Source: Streptomyces bicolor
GTDB taxonomy: Bacteria > Actinomycetota > Actinomycetes > Streptomycetales > Streptomycetaceae
Direction of reading: 5' to 3'
DNA length: 48,321 nucleotides
Assembly (NCBI RefSeq): GCF_000719285.1
Contig: NZ_JOFS01000049.1
Location: 1-48,321, forward strand
Positions 34,290 through 41,550 of this stretch are shown here, piece after piece. The position numbers and the translations under genes were made by a program. The notes beneath the pieces are model-generated. The model searched no databases and was not told the DNA's origin. It worked only from the letters and a program-made list of their open reading frames with translations. The number at the start of each line of letters is the position of its first letter. The stretch's first letter is position 1.

Positions 34290-35123
34290 TCAGGCCTGAA
34301 CGGCGAGGAAACGGTGCAGGGACGCCCTCGTCGCGGCGACGAAGGCGTCCCGTCGTGTGTCGTCCAGGGCGTCCAGCGACAGATACGGGTTGAGGTCCTC
34401 CAGCTCGACCAGCAGCAGCTCGCCGCCCGGCGCGCGGCAGGCGTCGACGCGCTGGATGCCGTGGCGGATGCCGTTCCACTCGATGAAGCGGCGGGCGAAC
34501 TCGAGGTCGCCGTCGGTGGGTTCGTACGGTTCCAGCTGCCAGCGCCGGTCGGTGTGCGGCGCGTACAGGGCGTACTGGAAGTCGTGGTCGACGAAGTAGA
34601 AGGAGACTTCGTAGGCGAAGTCGACGCATGGCTGGACGAGGACGGCGCCGTCGGCCGCCTCGCCTACCTCGTCGGCGGAGACGATCCGCAACCCTATGGA
34701 GTCGGCCCCGAGCCTGGGCTTGACGACGTACCGGTCCGTCCCGGGCAGGAGGCTCAGATCCTCAGCACGGTCCACGGTGGGGATGACCGGGTATCCGGCG
34801 GTGGTCAGGTCGAGCAGATACTGCTTTCCCGCCATGTCGGCCTTCCCGGTGAGCGGGTTGTAGACGCGCGTCCCGTCGGCGCTCGCGCGCCGGCGGAACT
34901 CGTCGTACGCGTCCTGGTGGCCCAGGACCGGGCCGCTGTTGCGGACGACGACCGCGTCGAAGGCGCCCATGAGCGCGGCCGCGTCCCGGGGATGGCACAG
35001 AGCGAGGTCGAAGTCCTCGCGCAGCCGGGAGGTGAGGAAGATGTCCTCGTCGCAGTAGCGGCGCCCGCGTGCCTGGTAGGCCAGGTCGGTGACGTACAGG
35101 ATGCGGGGTCGGGCGGGCGGCAT
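34290..35123 (-). CDS. ATP-grasp domain protein
   Basis: A 277-residue soluble protein resembling RimK/glutathione-synthetase-type ATP-grasp ligases. The N-terminal fold starts RILYVTDLAYQARGRRYCDE; YVVKPRLGADSIGLRIV is the ATP-binding loop after the first lysine; VELEDLNPYLSLDAL gives the C-terminal metal/ATP residues (Glu and Asn). Such enzymes join a carboxylate to an amine or thiol using ATP. Nothing adjacent reveals a substrate or precursor peptide. The ATG has GAGGAG upstream. Confidence 0.85.
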   Translation of the reverse strand: MPPARPRILYVTDLAYQARGRRYCDEDIFLTSRLREDFDLALCHPRDAAALMGAFDAVVVRNSGPVLGHQDAYDEFRRRASADGTRVYNPLTGKADMAGKQYLLDLTTAGYPVIPTVDRAEDLSLLPGTDRYVVKPRLGADSIGLRIVSADEVGEAADGAVLVQPCVDFAYEVSFYFVDHDFQYALYAPHTDRRWQLEPYEPTDGDLEFARRFIEWNGIRHGIQRVDACRAPGGELLLVELEDLNPYLSLDALDDTRRDAFVAATRASLHRFLAVQA

Positions 35124-35355
35124 GCGGGGCTCCTCGGCTGCGGCGGCAGCCGATCGTACGTGACCGGCGAGATCTGACCATCGCCAGGTCGACCGGGGTC
35201 GCCGGGCATCCGCCGCGTCGCTCGCACCGGCATGCCCGCAGCGCCCGAGAGCCGCGGCCGGTTCGGCCAGTGGCGGATACGGCGGACTCCCGGCCGGCGT
35301 CAGTGCACCGGCAAGTCAGGCAATGTACGGGCTGACCTGCGTGTTTCCTGCGCCC
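35124..35355. other. Intergenic region next to the integrase
   Basis: A 230-base gap where the left attachment site of the integrative element would be expected. I searched for a tRNA 3' end (TTCGA-type T-loop with acceptor) and saw none. A small imperfect repeat GTCAGTGCAC/GTCAGGCAAT is present near 35300. No gene. Confidence 0.4.
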
Positions 35356-36591
35356 TCACCCCTCCTGGGCCGTGGTAGGGCCGTCATCCGTGTCCGGGCC
35401 GTCCGCGAAGGCACGGTTCACTGCCTCGCGGGTCCGCTTCTCGCTGCTGGGCATCAGGTGGGTGTACGTGCGCAGCGTGAAGCCTGGATCGTGGTGCCCC
35501 AGGTACTGAGACAGTGCCTTGATGCTCTCCCCCGCATCCAGCAGCACGGACGCGTAGAAGTGCCTCAGCGCGTGCATTCCGCTCTCACGGCCGCGAGGGA
35601 CGCCCGCCGCGTCAAGGGCCGGACGCCAGGCCCCGCGGTTGAAGTGGTTGCGGTTCACCGGTCGGCCCTGGCCGCCGTTGAAGAGCACGGAGGCCGTGAC
35701 CGGCGCACCGTCGACCGCCCGCCAGGGCAGGGTCACAGCGGTGGGCTGGTGCTGGCGGATGTGCTCTTCCAGCGACCGAGCGACGCTCTCGGGCAGCGGA
35801 ACTGTGCGTGTCTTGCCTCCCTTGGGCAGGGCGAACACCGGACGGTTGCGGATGAGCTTGACCTGGCGGACTACATGCACGACGCCCTCGATGAAGTCCA
35901 CGTCGTCGACGGCGAGCCCAAGCACCTCGCCCTGGCGCAGGCCGCACCCGCCAGCCAGATCCACCATGGCCCGGTACTGCTCCGGCAGCGCCGAGCGAAT
36001 CGCGAGCACCCGCTCACGCGACCACGGAACGATCCGGCGAGCGTCGAGCTTCGGCGCACGTACGGACGACGAGCGGCAGGGGTTCTCGGGGATCAAGCGG
36101 TCATCTACGGCCGCCGTGAGCATGGTGGAAGGGTTCGCGAAGATCACCCGCTGATAGGCGGGCGCCACTCCCCCGTCCTCCAGCTTTCGCAGCCACTCAC
36201 GGATGTGTGTCGGCCGAAGCGAGCCCAGCGTGCGACTGCCGAGGTACGGCAGGACGTGCAGGCGAATGCGCTGCTCGGTGCCCACGAAGGTGCCGGGGTC
36301 CATGGTGAGCGATGCCAACCACCGTTCGGCGTGCTGTCGCACGGTGAGGCGACCGGCCTGTGGGTCGATGTACTGGCCGCGCGCCATGTCCGTCTCGATC
36401 TGCGCGAGCCACTGCTCTGCGAGCCGCTTCTGACGGTCGGGGAAGCTCTTGGACTTCTCGGTCCCGTCGGGTCCGGCATAGCGGGCGCGGTAGCGCATGC
36501 CGACGCCGTACCGCTCGGTCTTGACCTTGACGGCCCTGCCGTTGGGTCCTGGCTCGGTCTTGTACCAGCGGTCTTGTATGTGCCCAGCCAT
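35356..36591 (-). CDS. int: Tyrosine site-specific integrase of an actinomycete integrative element
   Basis: A 411-residue tyrosine recombinase of the pSAM2-like class. The N-terminal part has the AP2-like/SAM-like binding region (RYRARYAGPDGTEKSKSF, then VRQHAERWLASL). All catalytic residues are visible: Arg219 in GGCGLRQGEV, a Lys near 258, His340 and Arg343 in MHALRHFYAS, His366 in YLGHHDP, and the nucleophile Tyr376 in LRTYTHLM. It looks intact. Its ATG overlaps the last base of the xis stop (TGATG). The order repSA-xis-int is that of AICE elements. Confidence 0.95.
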   Translation of the reverse strand: MAGHIQDRWYKTEPGPNGRAVKVKTERYGVGMRYRARYAGPDGTEKSKSFPDRQKRLAEQWLAQIETDMARGQYIDPQAGRLTVRQHAERWLASLTMDPGTFVGTEQRIRLHVLPYLGSRTLGSLRPTHIREWLRKLEDGGVAPAYQRVIFANPSTMLTAAVDDRLIPENPCRSSSVRAPKLDARRIVPWSRERVLAIRSALPEQYRAMVDLAGGCGLRQGEVLGLAVDDVDFIEGVVHVVRQVKLIRNRPVFALPKGGKTRTVPLPESVARSLEEHIRQHQPTAVTLPWRAVDGAPVTASVLFNGGQGRPVNRNHFNRGAWRPALDAAGVPRGRESGMHALRHFYASVLLDAGESIKALSQYLGHHDPGFTLRTYTHLMPSSEKRTREAVNRAFADGPDTDDGPTTAQEG

Positions 36592-36788
36592 CAGGCAGCC
36601 TCCCCCAGCTGGGTGTCCACCCAGGCCCGCACGTCGGTCGGGTCGAAGCGCAGGTGCCGGCCGACTCGGAAACCGCGGGGACCGATGCGCTTACGCCGCC
36701 ACTGGTAGACGGTCTCGATGCCGGGAAGTTCGAACATCTCGACCAGGTCCTCAGGGGTCAGGAACCGGTTCGGCAGCTCTGAGGCCAT
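36591..36788 (-). CDS. xis: Excisionase/AlpA-like helix-turn-helix protein
   Basis: A 65-residue winged-helix protein (MASELPNRFL, TPEDLVEMFELPGIETVYQW, GFRVGRHLRFDPTDVRAWV), typical of Xis of pSAM2/SLP1-type elements, which bends att DNA to favour excision. I start at the ATG at 36788, right after the repSA frame ends; the longer frame upstream is repSA coding DNA. It overlaps int by one base, so Xis and Int should be co-translated. Confidence 0.9.
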   Translation of the reverse strand: MASELPNRFLTPEDLVEMFELPGIETVYQWRRKRIGPRGFRVGRHLRFDPTDVRAWVDTQLGEAA

Positions 36789-36790
36789 GG

Positions 36791-37490
36791 TCAGCACTTC
36801 CCTTCGGTGAGTTGGTCTTGCAGGGCTTCGCGGGCGGTTTCGCGGTTGACTGCCAGTCGGCGAGGACAAGGACGGTGTCCGGTTCGGCGTCGTCCAGGCC
36901 GAGGGCTTCGCGCTCTTGGGCCGCGCGGTAGTCGGCGCGGGCCTGGCGGAGGGCGCCGAGAGTGGTGGAGTAGCGGCGGGACTTGGAGCTGAAGTGGCCC
37001 CGGAAGCCGAGCATGTGGGCCCAGGCCCACAGGCGCCGGTCCGGGTAGAGCGGGTCGAGGGTCTTGCAGGCTTCGATCAGGCGGCGGGTGTGGTCGGGGA
37101 CCTGGTGGCGGTCGAGTTCGGAGAGTTCGCCGATGCGGCGGTCGAGGGTGCCGGTGTTCTCGGCGGCTTTGGTGGCGTACTTGGCGACGTAGGAGGCCAC
37201 CTTTTGCTCAGTGATGTCGGAGCGAGCCGGTTGGTCGTCGGCGGCCGGGGTCGAGACCGACGTGTAGGGGTGCGTCGCGGCGGCGCGAATTGCGTCGGTG
37301 AGGAGGCCGACCGTGGCCCAGGCGGGCGGTGGAGTGTCGGGTCCCTCCGGGCCGTCGAGGCGGATCACGGCATGGAAGTGGAGGGCGCCGCGTTTCTGGA
37401 ACTCGGCGACATAGCCGTACGAGAGGCGTACGTGGTTGGGGAGTTCGTTGCGGGAGAGTCCGGCTCGCGCGGCGAGCGACAAGAGGCTGC
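36791..37490 (-). pseudogene. repSA: RepSA-type replication initiator, truncated and frame-disrupted
   Basis: The minus strand encodes the central and C-terminal parts of the RepSA rolling-circle initiator of AICEs. RLSYGYVAEFQKRGALHFHA contains the HUH-type metal motif, and KVASYVAKYATKAAE is the catalytic tyrosine helix. The normal C-terminal end (NRETAREALQDQLTEGKC, stop at 36791-36793) is in another frame from the upstream part, which runs on as junk after VLVLADWQ, so a frameshift or small deletion lies near 36855. The 5' part (more than half of a ~450-aa protein) is missing; homology stops at about 37490, where the DNase fragment begins on the other strand. Replication function is almost surely lost. 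Confidence 0.8.
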
Positions 37491-37504
37491 CCGGCGGGAG
37501 TGCT

Positions 37505-37843
37505 GCCCTGAATCCGATGCACCGCCTCGTGCCCGGGTTCGGGTTGAACGAGCAGGCGCGCTACGACGCCAACCGCTCCGTGGTCTCCTCCACATGCAAC
37601 AACGCCGCCGTTCCGGGTCGGCCCACGGCGGGAGAGCAACGCGACTGCGACGAGTTCCCCTTCGCCTCCAGCTATCAGGGGGCCGCGCGCTATCAGTACG
37701 AGGGGGATGCGTACCGCGACGACTTCTCCGTCCGCTACATCGACTCAGACGAGAATCAAGAGGCCGGGCGGCGTCTCGGCGCCTGGTACGACAACGACCG
37801 GATTCTCAGTCATGACCTGTTCATAGTCGTCATCGGCGACTGA
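37505..37843 (+). pseudogene. NucA/NucB-type secreted DNase domain, 5'-truncated
   Basis: About 110 residues with the NucA/NucB deoxyribonuclease signature CDEFPFASSYQGAARYQYE, preceded by ANRSVVSSTC and followed by DRILSHDLFIVVIGD. In the family these carry the Asp/Glu and polar residues for metal-dependent DNA cleavage. The domain usually sits at the C-terminus of secreted or polymorphic-toxin-like proteins; here everything upstream is replaced by repSA sequence on the opposite strand. No start with a good ribosome site remains (ATG at 37517 has none). It ends in a strong terminator shared with the convergent gene. Confidence 0.75.
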
Positions 37844-37872
37844 CCGGACCTCCGGTCTCGAATGATCGTCAT

Positions 37873-37905
37873 GCGGGGCCGCTCCATCGGAGCGGCCCCG
37901 CTTTT
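37873..37905. terminator. Bidirectional rho-independent terminator
   Basis: GCGGGGCCGCTCC, loop ATC, and GGAGCGGCCCCGC form a perfect 13-bp stem followed by TTTT, between the convergent DNase fragment and the 171-aa gene. This is the most canonical terminator in the window. Confidence 0.9.
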
Positions 37906-37908
37906 CCC

Positions 37909-38424
37909 TTACTCTTCCACGATGTCTTTACTGGCCGTGATGCGCCAGATTTGGACCAGGCAGTACTGATCCGCGCCGTTCAGTTTCTCCTCGTGTCTCA
38001 GGGGCATGGGCAGGGGTTCGCGAATTCCCGCCAGTGGAGAGGTGAAAGCCCCGCCCGCAGGATTGAATATCCATTGCCATCGCATCCGGTACAAGCCGGA
38101 CGAGGGCAGGATCAGGGGGGTTTCCTTCTGCCCGCCGTCGATGGTTTCCAAGGCGAGATCACCGCCGGGAAGCTCCACCTCCACCTCTTCCGTACCGGAC
38201 CACTCCTCATCGTCCGGCGGAGGGACGGTTGACCAACTCTCCAATCGCACGGACGCCCGGATCACCTGGGGCGGCACCTGCAGATACACCATGCCAGGGG
38301 CAGAAAGGAGCCATTGTGAGCGATCCGCATGGGGTGCATACGTATCGATACTCGTGTCGACCAGGCCGAAGATGCGGTAACTTGGAGAAACCGTGGTTTC
38401 GTGGAAATCCAGCAGCCTGCTCAT
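37909..38424 (-). CDS. Hypothetical protein, 171 aa
   Basis: A soluble, acidic, Trp-rich protein (DRSQWLLSAPGMVYLQVPPQ; GLYRMRWQWIFNPAGG; YCLVQIWRITASKDIVEE), likely a beta-sandwich. The ATG giving MSRLLDFHET has GAGGTG upstream. Its base composition is less GC-extreme than its neighbours, consistent with acquired DNA. It converges on the DNase fragment; small beta-rich proteins beside toxin genes are sometimes immunity proteins, but orientation argues against simple pairing. Function unknown. Confidence 0.75.
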   Translation of the reverse strand: MSRLLDFHETTVSPSYRIFGLVDTSIDTYAPHADRSQWLLSAPGMVYLQVPPQVIRASVRLESWSTVPPPDDEEWSGTEEVEVELPGGDLALETIDGGQKETPLILPSSGLYRMRWQWIFNPAGGAFTSPLAGIREPLPMPLRHEEKLNGADQYCLVQIWRITASKDIVEE

Positions 38425-38637
38425 GGGCACCTCACACGTGATTCGTTGAGTCGCGAGCAGCATAATGCCCGGCGGCTGCCGACCTGGTTGGGGACTCCAA
38501 AGGCCCACGGAGCCATTCGTCGCCGTTCAGCCGGTGTGGAGTGCAGGACCAGCCGGTGGAGGTGCCGGCTGGTCGTGGGTGCCCGCAGTTGGACGCCGCT
38601 TCTTTGGCGTGATCGCTCGTTGAATCTCAATGACCTG
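38425..38637. other. Scar region without a gene
   Basis: About 210 bases with mixed composition. A short frame at 38610-38690 (LNLNDLSSAAEDGIFSRR) may be a remnant of coding sequence. Nothing else is recognisable; it probably contains a recombination scar between the 171-aa gene and the truncated membrane-protein gene. Confidence 0.4.
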
Positions 38638-38997
38638 TCAAGTGCCGCAGAAGACGGGATCTTCAGCCGTCGGCCGGGACGGGCGCTGGGGTGAGTGTGT
38701 AAGGGCGATGGTCGCGGAGCATCGCCCACAGCACGTCGACGCGGTACGGAACTGCCAGACCAGCACCACCGCCAGCAGCACGCTCATCAGCAGCGACACA
38801 CCGGTCAGGCCCAGGCCCAGCTTCTCGTTCAGCATGTCGGCCGCGGTCTCACCGACCGTCGTGCACAGCACCTTGATCACCCAGAAGTACACCGTGACTT
38901 CGGGAACCTTGTTCCAGCGCAGACCGTGGCCGTGCACAGCGGTCGCGGAGCCGGGGACTGCGGACATCTCGGACGTCTCAGAGGTCTCGTATGACAT
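38638..38997 (-). pseudogene. Truncated COG4705-type membrane protein
   Basis: The frame starts MSYETSETSEMSAVP and continues with WNKVPEVTVYFWVIKVLCTT, VGETAADMLNEKLGLGLTG and VSLLMSVLLAVVLVWQFRT, the first two helices of the COG4705 family (normally ~250 residues, several GETAAD/GDLxAE repeats). After about residue 100 the sequence (STCCGRCSAT and on) loses family character and hydrophobicity and stops at 119 residues. So the 3' two thirds are lost at about 38745. Some relatives are called manganese-related, which is not testable here. Confidence 0.7.
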
Positions 38998-39396
38998 GAG
39001 GCCCGACCGTGCCACCGGCTGCCTGAACACATCCTGACTGACGCATGGGGAACGCCAGGCGCCGAACCTGCGCACCAGATCCGGCCGTCCACCACCTCCA
39101 GGTCGCCAGGAGCCGCGCCGACCGGTAAATCGGGGTCTGGGTGCACATCCCCGTCGACTCCGAGACGGATCCGGTTTCCGTTCTTCACGGCTGCGTACAC
39201 CCGGCCGGAGTCGGCGGACAGCGCCCGATGCAGCCGACCAGCACCGATGTCCTGTCTGCAAACCTGTGTACGGGCTGTATCCGGAGGGGTAGGTTCTGTC
39301 CGCCACCCCCACATGATCGGGCAACGCCCGGTGAACCGGCCGCCCACAAGGCGTGTCCGGGACAGCCGGCGTGCCTCCTAGCGAGCAGGAGGTCAT
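38998..39396. other. Intergenic region with possible decayed coding fragment
   Basis: About 400 bases between the truncated membrane-protein gene and the carboxypeptidase gene. On the minus strand a frame at about 39060-39230 reads coherently (GRVYAAVKNGNRIRLGVDGD, then LEVVDGRIWCAGSAPG), like a piece of a beta-structured protein, but it has no start or recognisable family. AGGAGG at 39387-39392 serves the carboxypeptidase gene. Confidence 0.4.
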
Positions 39397-41550
39397 GTGG
39401 TTGGTTCATCCCGAGGACTGGTTGGTTCATCCCGACAACTGGCTGGTTCGTCCCCACGATCTCGCAGACGCAGACTGATCGCCTGCGCCCTGGTGGTGAC
39501 CGCTGTCGTGGCCGGTTGCGGCCTGGCGCCCGCTTCGCCGGCACCGGCTTCAGTGGCGGCGGACGGCTTCAGCCCACAGCTGGTGACAGTGAGTACCCCG
39601 ACGCGCGCCGACAAGGACCGCCTCGTCGCGCTCGGCCTCGATCTGACCGAGCACGCCGGACACGACTATGTCGAGGTCGTCCTGCACCGTGCGGCCGACG
39701 AGCTTGCGCTGGCCGGTGCCGGCTTCGACTGGCAGGTGCGCATACCGGACCTGGTGCGGCGCGAGTCCGACGTCAATGCCGCGAACCGCGCCTACGCCGC
39801 CGCCACCACCGTCTCGCCCCTGCCCTCGGGACGGGACGCCTACCGCTCACGCGCCGGCTACCACGCCGACATGGACCGCCTGGTCGAAGAACATCCCGGG
39901 CTTGTCAGGAGGTTGACCCTTCCCCGCAAGAGTCTTGAGGGCAAGTCCGTGTACGCGGTGGAGATCGCGCATGACGTGGACGCCCCCGAGGACGGCCGGC
40001 CTGTGTTCCTGATGATGGGGCTGCACCACGCCCGTGAATGGCCCTCCGGCGAACACGCCATGGAGTTCGCCGTCGATCTGGCACGCAACTACGGGCGCGA
40101 CGAGCGCATCACCTCCCTGTTGAAGAGAGCACGGGTGATCGTCGTGCCCGTGGTCAACGTCGACGGGTTCGAGAAGTCCTTCAACGACGGGCAGTTGGTC
40201 GATCTGCGCCCTGTCGACGAGGGGGGCACCGGATCGGTCCTCGCCACGCCCGGCAACGCCTACAAGAGGAAGAACTGCCGCATGGCCGACGGCCTGGCCC
40301 CACTCGCGAACGAGTGCGCCCTCGCGAGCAGCCCCGGCGGCTTCGGCGCGGGCGTCGACCTCAACCGCAACTACGGTGGTTTCTGGGGCGGTCCGGGCGC
40401 GGCCGCCGAGCCCGTCGACGCCACCTACCGCGGTGCCGGGCCGTTCTCCGAACCGGAGACGCAGAACATCCGCGAGCTGATCAGCGGGCGGCAGGTCACC
40501 GGGCTCATCACCAACCACACCTTCTCGAATCTGGTGCTGCGTCCGAACGGCGTCGCGCCCGACACCACCGGTCCCGACGGACTGCCTCTCGGCGACCCGC
40601 CGGACGAGGCCGCCATGAAGGAGCTCGGTGACCGGATGGCGGCGCAGAACGGCTACACCAGCCAGCACAGCTGGCAGTTGTACGACACCACGGGTACCAC
40701 CGAGGACTGGTCGTACAACGCGACCGGCGGCTACGGCTACACCTTCGAGATCGGGCCCGACGAGTTCCACCCGCCGTTCCCGGAGGTCGTCGACGAATAC
40801 CTCGGCGCGGGCGAGTACGCGGGGAAGGGCAACCGGGAGGCGTTCCTGCTCGCGTTGGAGAACGCCGTCGACCCGGCGGCGCACTCCGTCATCACCGGCA
40901 AGGCGCCCGCCGGAGCCACGCTGCGGCTGAAGAAGACGTTCGCCACGCCCACCTGGTCCGGCGCCGTCGCGGACACCCTGAACACGACGATGACCGTCGG
41001 CGCGGGCGGCGGCTACACATGGCACGTCAACCCCTCGACCCGGCCCGTCATCAAGGCCCGCCAGATCCGGGTGGTCGGCTCCGAGCCGCTGAAGCGGCAG
41101 ACGTACACGGGTACGACGCTGCCCGCGCAGCCCACGGAGCGGGAGTTCACCGTCGACCGGGCCGCCGACCTCCTGGAGGTGCGGCTCGACTGGCCCACCC
41201 CGGACGATCTCGACCTGTACGTGCTGCGCAGGAACGCTGACGGCAGCCTCACCGAGGTCGGACGGTCCACCGGTTCCGTCGGCGAGAAGGAACGCGTGCT
41301 CCTCGACTCCCCCGCGCAGGGCGACTACGTGCTGCGGGTGGAGAACTGGGCGTCCGCCGCGCCGAGTTGGGAGCTGACCGCGTCCCTCTTCGACGCGACC
41401 ACCGACGAGGTCGGCGGGCTAGTCGAGAACTGGACGCTCTCCTGCGAGAAGAACGGCAAGGTCCTGCAACAGGTGCCCGTCGTGGTCGACCGCGGCCAGC
41501 GCGTCAAGGCCGATCTGAAGACCTGCGCGCAGAAGTGGAGCCAGAGCTGA
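39397..41550 (+). CDS. Secreted M14-family zinc carboxypeptidase
   Basis: A 717-residue exported metallopeptidase. A long basic n-region built from a heptapeptide repeat (VGSSRGL VGSSRQL AGSSPRS) precedes RRRRLIACALVVTAVVAGCG, a signal with a possible lipobox. Zinc ligands are His211 and Glu214 in LHHAREW and His374 in ITNHTFSN; the catalytic Glu451 is in GYTFEIGPDEF; VDLNRNYGG provides the substrate-binding Arg. The C-terminal ~170 residues form a PPC-like beta domain (WPTPDDLDLYVLRR; GDYVLRVENW). The GTG start has AGGAGG four bases upstream. Its stop overlaps the next start (TGATG), so it is coupled to the subtilase. Confidence 0.92.
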   Translation: MVGSSRGLVGSSRQLAGSSPRSRRRRLIACALVVTAVVAGCGLAPASPAPASVAADGFSPQLVTVSTPTRADKDRLVALGLDLTEHAGHDYVEVVLHRAADELALAGAGFDWQVRIPDLVRRESDVNAANRAYAAATTVSPLPSGRDAYRSRAGYHADMDRLVEEHPGLVRRLTLPRKSLEGKSVYAVEIAHDVDAPEDGRPVFLMMGLHHAREWPSGEHAMEFAVDLARNYGRDERITSLLKRARVIVVPVVNVDGFEKSFNDGQLVDLRPVDEGGTGSVLATPGNAYKRKNCRMADGLAPLANECALASSPGGFGAGVDLNRNYGGFWGGPGAAAEPVDATYRGAGPFSEPETQNIRELISGRQVTGLITNHTFSNLVLRPNGVAPDTTGPDGLPLGDPPDEAAMKELGDRMAAQNGYTSQHSWQLYDTTGTTEDWSYNATGGYGYTFEIGPDEFHPPFPEVVDEYLGAGEYAGKGNREAFLLALENAVDPAAHSVITGKAPAGATLRLKKTFATPTWSGAVADTLNTTMTVGAGGGYTWHVNPSTRPVIKARQIRVVGSEPLKRQTYTGTTLPAQPTEREFTVDRAADLLEVRLDWPTPDDLDLYVLRRNADGSLTEVGRSTGSVGEKERVLLDSPAQGDYVLRVENWASAAPSWELTASLFDATTDEVGGLVENWTLSCEKNGKVLQQVPVVVDRGQRVKADLKTCAQKWSQS
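39398..39460. repeat. Three 21-bp tandem repeats at the carboxypeptidase start
   Basis: TGGTTGGTTCATCCCGAGGAC and two variants follow each other exactly (39398-39418, 39419-39439, 39440-39460). They encode VGSSRGL-type heptads in the carboxypeptidase frame. Since 21 is a multiple of three, all frames stay open; from the ATG at 39395 the same DNA would give a 27-aa WLVHPED-repeat peptide. Confidence 0.85.

Noticed and set aside
35124..35355. tRNA gene as integration target of the integrase
   Set aside because: No cloverleaf, T-loop or acceptor-stem sequence can be built in this gap.
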